Assembly (NCBI GenBank): GCA_029931905.1
Contig: JAOZRH010000067.1
Span: forward strand, 1 to 10,375
DNA length: 10,375 bases
Direction of reading: 5' to 3'
DNA from: Fidelibacterota bacterium
GTDB lineage: Bacteria > Fidelibacterota > Fidelibacteria > Fidelibacterales > Fidelibacteraceae
Below the pieces are notes generated by a model that saw nothing but the letters and a program-made list of their open reading frames with translations, searched no databases and had not been told where the DNA came from. Shown in pieces: positions 5,141-10,375 of the stretch (the stretch's first letter is position 1; the number at the start of each line of letters is the position of its first letter). Made by a program: the position numbers and the translations under genes.

Positions 5141-6658
5141 ATGGCACAAATATTAAATTCAGAGTGGGGAATTTTGATAATTTTCTTTCTCATAATCACA
5201 TCATTTTTAGGATTAGCTGACTTTTTACTGAAAAAATTAAATATCCATCAACACACAACAAGAAGAATAGTTCACATATTGGTAGGAATTTTAGTTGTTA
5301 CTACACCTTTTATTTTCGAAAAATCGATACAGACAATCGTATTATCAATTATTTTCATTATCATTAACTTCTTATCATTAAAAAAAGAAAAATTTAAAGG
5401 AATGAACGATACCCAAAGAATAAGTTATGGAACTGTCTATTTTCCTGTTTCATTTGCAATTCTTATTTTATGGTTTTGGGAAAAAGATCCAACAATATTA
5501 ATAACAGCGATGTTAGTTATGACATTTGGAGATCCAATTGCGAGTTGGGTTGGTGAATCTGTTAAAAAACCAAAAATGTTTAAAGTTCTATCCGATAATA
5601 AATCAGTTCAAGGTTCATCTGCAATGTTCATTGTTTCATTTATCGTTGCAACAATCGGAATGTTAATGCTAAATAAAATGTATAATACTCCAATACCTAT
5701 TTCAACGGCAATAATATTTGGCGTCATTACTGCACTTTTTGCTACTGTTGCTGAAACGATATCACATAAAGGAACAGATAATTTAACAGTTCCGTTGGGA
5801 GCTGGATTAATATTGGATTTTCTCTACCATTCTCCACAAGAACTGCAAATACAATTATTTATCAGTATGATAATTACAACAATTATTGTAATTATTGCCT
5901 ACAAAGCAAAAAGTTTATCACTTAGTGGAACCGTTGGTGCTTGGTTATTAGGAACTATTGTTTTTGGAATTGGCGGAATTGAATGGACTATTCCGATGAT
6001 ACTATTTTTCCTAACAGGAAGCATAATGAGTCATCTCGGAAGTTCACATAAAAAAATATTGAAAACAATTTTTGAAAAAACAGGAACACGAGATTTTTCA
6101 CAAGTTTTTGCAAACGGTGGATTAGCAATGATTACCACACTTCTTTTCTACTTTACAAAATCAAATATTTGGTATATTATTTATCTTGGTACAATTGCTT
6201 CTGCTACTGCGGATACTTTAGGAACAGAATTAGGAACATTTAGTAAACACTCGCCAAGGAATATTTTAACATTTAAAAAAGTAGCAATGGGAGATTCGGG
6301 AGGAATAACTTTTTTAGGAACTCTTGGAGCATTTTTAGGTTCATTATTAATAGCAGTTTCTGGACTTTTCATTTACAATTATTATAATAATATTGATTTC
6401 TCTATTTCTCTAATTATTTGGATAACAATTGCTGGATTATTTGGAATGGCGACAGATTCTATTTTGGGTTTGACAGTCCAAGCACAATACAAATGTCCAA
6501 CTTGTAAAAAAATTACAGAAAAAACTACTCATTGTAATAATGAAAGTTTAAAACTATTTCGTGGAATAAAATGGTTCAATAATGATGTTGTAAATTTTTG
6601 TTGCACTTTTTCAGGTGGAATATTTATCGCATTTTTATATTATTTTTTATATTTATAG
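5141..6658 (+). CDS. Fused prenol kinase (VTE5-like) and DUF92 prenyl-phosphate kinase (VTE6-like)
   Basis: A 505-residue multi-pass membrane protein made of two families. Residues about 5-250 match the CTP-dependent phytol/dolichol kinase group: RRIVHILVG (41-49), GDPIASWVG (130-138), KSVQGSSAM (154-162) and AETISHKGTDNLTVPLG (204-220). Residues about 255-500 match DUF92: GTVGAWLLG (263-271), RDFSQVFANGG (317-327), TADTLGTELG (356-365) and GDSGGITFLGT (384-394), plus a C-terminal CPTCKK...HC cluster (452-465) and FNNDVVNF (479-486). In plants and cyanobacteria VTE5 phosphorylates phytol and VTE6 (DUF92) makes the diphosphate. The fusion should therefore perform both steps, turning a prenol into prenyl diphosphate at the membrane. 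The substrate here (farnesol, geranylgeraniol or phytol) is unknown. AAAGG at 5131-5135 supports the start. It is followed after 12 bases by a histidine kinase. It diverges from the sigma operon. Confidence 0.85.
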   Translation: MAQILNSEWGILIIFFLIITSFLGLADFLLKKLNIHQHTTRRIVHILVGILVVTTPFIFEKSIQTIVLSIIFIIINFLSLKKEKFKGMNDTQRISYGTVYFPVSFAILILWFWEKDPTILITAMLVMTFGDPIASWVGESVKKPKMFKVLSDNKSVQGSSAMFIVSFIVATIGMLMLNKMYNTPIPISTAIIFGVITALFATVAETISHKGTDNLTVPLGAGLILDFLYHSPQELQIQLFISMIITTIIVIIAYKAKSLSLSGTVGAWLLGTIVFGIGGIEWTIPMILFFLTGSIMSHLGSSHKKILKTIFEKTGTRDFSQVFANGGLAMITTLLFYFTKSNIWYIIYLGTIASATADTLGTELGTFSKHSPRNILTFKKVAMGDSGGITFLGTLGAFLGSLLIAVSGLFIYNYYNNIDFSISLIIWITIAGLFGMATDSILGLTVQAQYKCPTCKKITEKTTHCNNESLKLFRGIKWFNNDVVNFCCTFSGGIFIAFLYYFLYL

Positions 6659-6670
6659 AGGTAGAAAAAT

Positions 6671-7849
6671 ATGCATAGTTCAAAAATTAGAATAACTTTC
6701 ATCACCATTTTGTTTGCATTTATTTTTAGCATATTAATTTATTCTCACAATATTGTAACCGATTTAAGAAATGATTCAAAAAGAATTTTAACATTTTATA
6801 CCGAATTATATGCCGAATTGGCAAGCAATGAAACTATGAGTAATTTTTTCTTTGATAAAATGATGAATAAAATTTCATTTCCAATAATTGTAACTTTTAG
6901 AGAATATTCGGATATAAATGCGTTCAAAAATATTCCCGAATTATCTACTACAGACGATTCGTCAACTATGGAACTAACTGAAAAAACAAAAAAAATATTA
7001 AGAAAATATATGAAAGAAATGGACTTGTATTCAAAACCAATCCCATTTTATTATGAAGACATTGTAGTTGGCTATATTCATTATGGCGATAGTATTGCAA
7101 TTACTCGCTTGAAATGGATGCCATATATTGAAATTTCCGGAATAATTATTATAATCTTATTTGGTTTTTTTGGATTACAATACATTAGAACGAGCGAAAA
7201 GAAATTTATTTGGGTAGGACTTGCAAAAGAGACTGCACATCAATTGGGCACACCAATAAGCTCACTGCTTGGCTGGATAGAATTAGCAAAAGCTAAGTAT
7301 GGAAATGACACAAAATTGTTTGACGAAATGTCAACTGATATTTCTCGTTTAGAAAATATTTCACATAGATTTTCACAAATTGGTTCAAATGTGCCAAAAA
7401 AATCAATTAAAACAGAAAAATTACTAAATAATATTGAAACATATATTACTCGTCGAATTCCACAAAAAAACAAACACATTTCTTTAGAATTTACTAAAAA
7501 AGTAGATTCAAATTTGTTGGGAAATATGCAACTTTTAGAATGGGCTTTAGAGAATATTATTAAAAATGCCGTAGATTCATTGGAAGGAGAACCCGGAAAA
7601 ATAAGTGTAATTGCAACGGAAAATAAAAAAAAACAAATTGTTATAGATATTTCTGATAGTGGAAAAGGAATTGAGCCAAACAAATGGAAAAAAATATTTC
7701 AGGCTGGATTCAGCACAAAAGAACGAGGCTGGGGATTGGGACTATCACTTGTCAAAAGAATAATTGAAGAATATCACGATGGAAAAATATTCGTTCTAAA
7801 ATCTACAGTTAATGTTGGTACTACTTTTAGAATTGTTTTAAACAAATAA
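6671..7849 (+). CDS. Orphan membrane sensor histidine kinase
   Basis: A 392-residue kinase with a first membrane segment (about 7-25), an extracytoplasmic domain (about 27-150) of no recognised type, and a second membrane segment (about 153-172). The linker to the H-box is very short, without a HAMP domain. The H-box reads KETAHQLGTPISSL with phospho-acceptor His190. The ATPase domain has the N-box (ENIIKNAVD, Asn295 and Asn299), G1 (DISDSGKGIE, 326-335), the F-box (FQAGFSTK) and G2 (GWGLGLSL, 353-360). All catalytic elements are present, so it should be active. This H-box is typical of kinases in Bacteroidota and relatives. No response regulator lies in the window, so its partner is elsewhere. 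AGAGG at 6657-6661, overlapping the previous stop codon, supports the start. Co-transcription with the prenol kinase is likely, but a shared function is not shown. Confidence 0.9.
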   Translation: MHSSKIRITFITILFAFIFSILIYSHNIVTDLRNDSKRILTFYTELYAELASNETMSNFFFDKMMNKISFPIIVTFREYSDINAFKNIPELSTTDDSSTMELTEKTKKILRKYMKEMDLYSKPIPFYYEDIVVGYIHYGDSIAITRLKWMPYIEISGIIIIILFGFFGLQYIRTSEKKFIWVGLAKETAHQLGTPISSLLGWIELAKAKYGNDTKLFDEMSTDISRLENISHRFSQIGSNVPKKSIKTEKLLNNIETYITRRIPQKNKHISLEFTKKVDSNLLGNMQLLEWALENIIKNAVDSLEGEPGKISVIATENKKKQIVIDISDSGKGIEPNKWKKIFQAGFSTKERGWGLGLSLVKRIIEEYHDGKIFVLKSTVNVGTTFRIVLNK

Positions 7850-7879
7850 AAAAATCGTTAAAGTTAGAAAAATATTAAA

Positions 7880-8485
7880 TTATAATAATAACAAATAAAA
7901 ATATATCTGAATCGCTGTAGAAAAAACACCAATAAAACTACCAACAACAACTTGGGCGACAGTATGTCTTTTTAATATCACTCGAGAATAACCAACAAGT
8001 AATATTATTAAATAAAATGGAATAATAATATTTCCAAAAAAGAAATGTAATGCCACAATTGGACCACTAATTCCTAAAGCATGAATACTGACCTTCCACC
8101 AAAAAGTAATAATCAAAACAATAAATGTATTTATAGCATAACAAAGCATCAAAGATTTTAACAAAAGTGGTGCTTCAAAATAATTGGAAAAAACAAAAAA
8201 ACCAATAAAATAGCTTATCACCGTCATCGTCAATGGTATAATTCGCTTTTCTCTTTCAAAGATGTCAAAAGATTCTATTTTCTTTAAGCCCTTTAAAATC
8301 ATTATAGACATCATCGGAATAATGACATAAAATATAATTGTAATTGAAAAAAATAATATTTGATTCTTAATTGTAATATTTTTATCAAGAAATATTATCA
8401 ACATAAATGTAATTATTGAATTAATAATTGGAAAAAATAATGTTGATATTATTTCTGCTATTTTCTCTTTTATATTTTTATTCAT
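7880..8485 (-). CDS. Divergent PAP2-family integral membrane protein
   Basis: A 201-residue protein with about five to six hydrophobic segments. Remnants of the PAP2 phosphatase motifs are visible. They are ERE-KRIIP (about 77-84), KVSIHALG (131-138, standing where PSGH is usual, His135 kept) and SRVILKRHTVAQVVVG (167-182, Arg168 and His174 kept). The Asp that normally completes the third motif is Gln. PAP2 proteins remove phosphate from lipid phosphates or diphosphates. Related divergent members with the KxSxHA and HTxxQ forms occur in Bacteroidota (recalled). The ATG at 8485 is chosen because AAAGGA lies eight bases before it; the in-frame ATG at 8509 has no ribosome site and would add eight charged residues. 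The gene begins 27 bases after the M32 carboxypeptidase stop and is probably co-transcribed with it. It converges with the histidine kinase with only 30 bases between, and I see no hairpin there. Catalytic activity is uncertain. Confidence 0.72.
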   Translation of the reverse strand: MNKNIKEKIAEIISTLFFPIINSIITFMLIIFLDKNITIKNQILFFSITIIFYVIIPMMSIMILKGLKKIESFDIFEREKRIIPLTMTVISYFIGFFVFSNYFEAPLLLKSLMLCYAINTFIVLIITFWWKVSIHALGISGPIVALHFFFGNIIIPFYLIILLVGYSRVILKRHTVAQVVVGSFIGVFSTAIQIYFYLLLL

Positions 8486-8512
8486 TTCACCATTCCTTTC
8501 ATTTTTCATTAA

Positions 8513-10021
8513 TTACAATTGATAAATTTTTCCATATTTATTTTCTAAATATTCAATAAATGGCTTGACTGACATTTTATTCCCAACAACTTTTTTGATT
8601 AATTCATTTGGCAAATATTTCCGTCCGTACTTATGAATATTTTCATTCAACCATCTTTTTATCGGCAACAAATCACCTTCCATAATTTTTTTATCAAAAT
8701 CAATTATTTCTTCATTTGCTTTTTTGAAAAACTGAGCTGAATAAAAATTCCCCATTGCATAAGAAGGAAAATAGCCAATTGCACCCATTGACCAATGAAC
8801 ATCTTGCAACACTCCATTTGCATCACTACCAGGGATAATATCAAAATATTCTTTCATTTTTTCGTTCCATATTCTTGGCAACTCTTCCACTTGCAATCCT
8901 TCATTTATCAACATTTTCTCAATTTCATATCGAAGCATAATGTGTAAACTATAAGTTACCTCATCTGCTTCAACTCTATTCAACGATGGCTCTACAACAT
9001 TAATAGCTTTATAAAATTTATCAAGATTATACGATTCTAATTGTGGAAAATATTCCTTTAAAATTGGTAAATATTTACTCCAAAATATTTTACTTCTACC
9101 TATTTGATTTTCCCATAAACGCGACTGACTTTCGTGAATTCCATAAGAACATGCCTGTCCATAAGGGCCTCCAAAATTCACTTGCAATAATCCTTGTTCA
9201 TAAATTCCGTGTCCAGCTTCGTGAATGCTTGCAAATAAACTCGTCAAGAAATTATCTTCCTGAATTCTTGTTGTTAACCGCACATCTGATGGATGAAAAC
9301 TAATTGTAAAAGGATGCATAGATTTATCTTGTCGCCCTGATTTTAAATCAAAACCCATCTCTTCGATAATTTTTAGTCCAAATTTCCACTGTTTATCTTC
9401 ATCAAATTTACCATTTATTTTTTCTATTTTTACAGATGAATTTTTAATTTTTTTAATCAATTTTATTAATCGAGGACGCAATTCACCAAAAAAAATATCC
9501 AACTTCTCGGTTGTTATTCCGGGTTCAAATTGTTCCAATAATGCATCATATCTATTTGTTGAATATCCATAATAATCGGCTTCTTTTTTCTTCATATCAA
9601 CAATCTTTGTTAAAAATGGTTTAAAAATAGAAAAATCATTTTGTTTTTTTGCCTTACTCCATTTCATCTGACTTTTGGATACTAATTCTGAAAATGTCTC
9701 TACAAACTCTTGCGGTAATGAATTCTCATAATGAAAATCTATCCAAACACGATTTAAAAACCTTTTTTCATTATTAGTAAATTCATTTGTTACAAACTCC
9801 CCATTATTAATATTTACGAATTTTTCTAATTCTCTTTTAAACTCGTTGCTAACATGTTTTTGATGAGCAAGAGAACTTAAATATGCGATTTCTTTCGCCC
9901 TTATATCTCCTCCATTCTCTGGCATCAATGTTTCTTGATCCCAACTCAACAACGAACTGATAGATTCTATTTTCTTCAATTCTAAAAGTAACGATTTTAT
10001 TTTATTAAATTTTGAATGCAT
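8513..10021 (-). CDS. M32-family metallocarboxypeptidase (carboxypeptidase Taq type)
   Basis: A 502-residue cytosolic zinc carboxypeptidase that removes single residues from peptide C-termini. The HEAGH zinc/catalytic motif is at 267-271 (ligands His267 and His271, catalytic Glu268). HESQSR at 296-301 supplies the third ligand, Glu297. Other family blocks are DVRLTTR (246-252), RVEADEVTYSLHIMLRYE (349-366), DVHWSMGAIGYFPSY (407-421) and the N-terminal LLSWDQETLMP (24-34). The length is that of the complete family (about 500) and no residues are missing. It has no signal peptide. AAAGGGG just upstream (around 10027-10033) supports the ATG. It starts 19 bases after the macro-domain gene and is followed by the PAP2-like gene. 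It is the most securely named enzyme in this cluster and probably has a housekeeping role in peptide turnover. Confidence 0.95.
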   Translation of the reverse strand: MHSKFNKIKSLLLELKKIESISSLLSWDQETLMPENGGDIRAKEIAYLSSLAHQKHVSNEFKRELEKFVNINNGEFVTNEFTNNEKRFLNRVWIDFHYENSLPQEFVETFSELVSKSQMKWSKAKKQNDFSIFKPFLTKIVDMKKKEADYYGYSTNRYDALLEQFEPGITTEKLDIFFGELRPRLIKLIKKIKNSSVKIEKINGKFDEDKQWKFGLKIIEEMGFDLKSGRQDKSMHPFTISFHPSDVRLTTRIQEDNFLTSLFASIHEAGHGIYEQGLLQVNFGGPYGQACSYGIHESQSRLWENQIGRSKIFWSKYLPILKEYFPQLESYNLDKFYKAINVVEPSLNRVEADEVTYSLHIMLRYEIEKMLINEGLQVEELPRIWNEKMKEYFDIIPGSDANGVLQDVHWSMGAIGYFPSYAMGNFYSAQFFKKANEEIIDFDKKIMEGDLLPIKRWLNENIHKYGRKYLPNELIKKVVGNKMSVKPFIEYLENKYGKIYQL

Positions 10022-10040
10022 ATTTTCCCCTTTAAATAAA

Positions 10041-10375
10041 TTATTTATTATGAAAAAAATTGTTTAATTCTTCCAAAAATATATTATATGATTTCTCTGT
10101 AAATAGTACAAATCTAACAATTTGTAACGATTTGCTTTTCAACAAAAAATCAATAGTAATATTCAACATTATTTCCGCACATTTATACAAATTAAACTTA
10201 CCTACACCCGTTCCAAAAGCTGGAAACGCTAATGAATTCATTTTTATTTCTTCTGCTTTTTTTAGAGTATTTATTGTCGCTTTTCTTATTATCTCTTCAC
10301 TTGTTTGTAAATCTTGCCCCATTACAGCAGAATGAATTATTTTTTTACAAGCCAAATTTCCTGCTTGTGTTACAA
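10041..10375 (-). CDS. Macro-domain protein (ADP-ribose binding), 5' end cut off
   Basis: The window end cuts the N-terminus; the frame is open through 10375, so the TTG at 10355 need not be the start. The visible 111 residues begin VTQAGNLACKKIIHSAV, then EEIIRKATINTLKKAEE, then MNSLAFPAFGTGVGKF. These are the central and C-terminal blocks of a macro (Appr-1''-p processing) domain, including the AFPAFGTGVG loop that holds the ADP-ribose phosphates. Such proteins bind or hydrolyse ADP-ribose derivatives such as O-acetyl-ADP-ribose or mono-ADP-ribosyl groups. The end of the protein follows the domain closely, so it is probably a stand-alone domain. The M32 carboxypeptidase gene begins 19 bases later on the same strand. 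The missing N-terminal part holds other binding residues, so the subclass cannot be told. Confidence 0.85.
   Translation of the reverse strand, partial: VTQAGNLACKKIIHSAVMGQDLQTSEEIIRKATINTLKKAEEIKMNSLAFPAFGTGVGKFNLYKCAEIMLNITIDFLLKSKSLQIVRFVLFTEKSYNIFLEELNNFFHNK

Noticed and set aside
7240..7683. Long open frame on the minus strand within the histidine kinase gene
   Set aside because: It lies wholly opposite intact kinase H-box and ATPase motifs, has no ribosome site and matches no family.
7850..7879. Bidirectional terminator between the histidine kinase and PAP2-like genes
   Set aside because: The 30 bases are AT-rich but contain no stable inverted repeat.
9043..9303. Plus-strand open frames opposite the carboxypeptidase and macro-domain genes (also 10060-10335)
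   Set aside because: The opposite strand carries HEAGH, HESQSR and macro-domain motifs, so these frames are chance.

Overview
The window is very AT-rich and gene-dense. No gene fixes the taxon, but several together suggest the Bacteroidota/Chlorobiota side of the FCB group (for example Ignavibacteria- or Kapabacteria-like) or a neighbouring phylum. They are an ECF sigma factor beside LTxxQ (Spy/CpxP-like) proteins, an orphan histidine kinase with a KETAHQLGTPISSL H-box, a divergent Bacteroidota-style PAP2 protein, and a fused prenol kinase/DUF92 protein. Clear AAGGAG ribosome binding sites before several genes argue against typical Bacteroidia or Flavobacteriia, which rarely use them. This assignment is inference.

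Layout. Positions 1-160 are non-coding and hold short palindromes and degenerate repeats of a type scattered through many environmental genomes. From 159 to 5065 everything reads on the minus strand and looks like one envelope-stress locus. Its operon runs ECF sigma factor (5002-4532), zinc-finger anti-sigma factor (4523-4029), exported LTxxQ protein (4010-3492) and glycine-rich lipoprotein (3502-2696), and ends at a hairpin at 2618-2665. It is followed by a large putative outer-membrane beta-barrel protein (2502-778) and a second LTxxQ protein (684-226), which ends at a strong terminator (159-199). The 11-mer AATTTGYTAAC, followed 13-14 bases later by TGTRTC, occurs upstream of exactly three of these genes: the sigma factor, the barrel and the second LTxxQ protein. 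This has the geometry of an ECF promoter, so the sigma factor probably drives its own operon and both downstream genes. A decayed copy of the barrel gene's last codons (2577-2612) lies just before the barrel gene's promoter, which points to an ancestral tandem array.

From 5141 to 7849 a plus-strand pair encodes a two-domain prenol kinase/prenyl-phosphate kinase fusion (VTE5-like plus VTE6/DUF92) and an orphan membrane histidine kinase 12 bases behind it. From 10375 back to 7880 a minus-strand cluster encodes a macro-domain protein (cut by the window end), an M32 carboxypeptidase and a divergent PAP2-family membrane protein. It converges on the histidine kinase.

The most interesting unit is the sigma/anti-sigma/LTxxQ/lipoprotein operon with its apparent regulon. 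It recalls CnrYXH-type and Cpx/Spy-type envelope sensing, but it adds a glycine-rich lipoprotein and an uncharacterised barrel protein.
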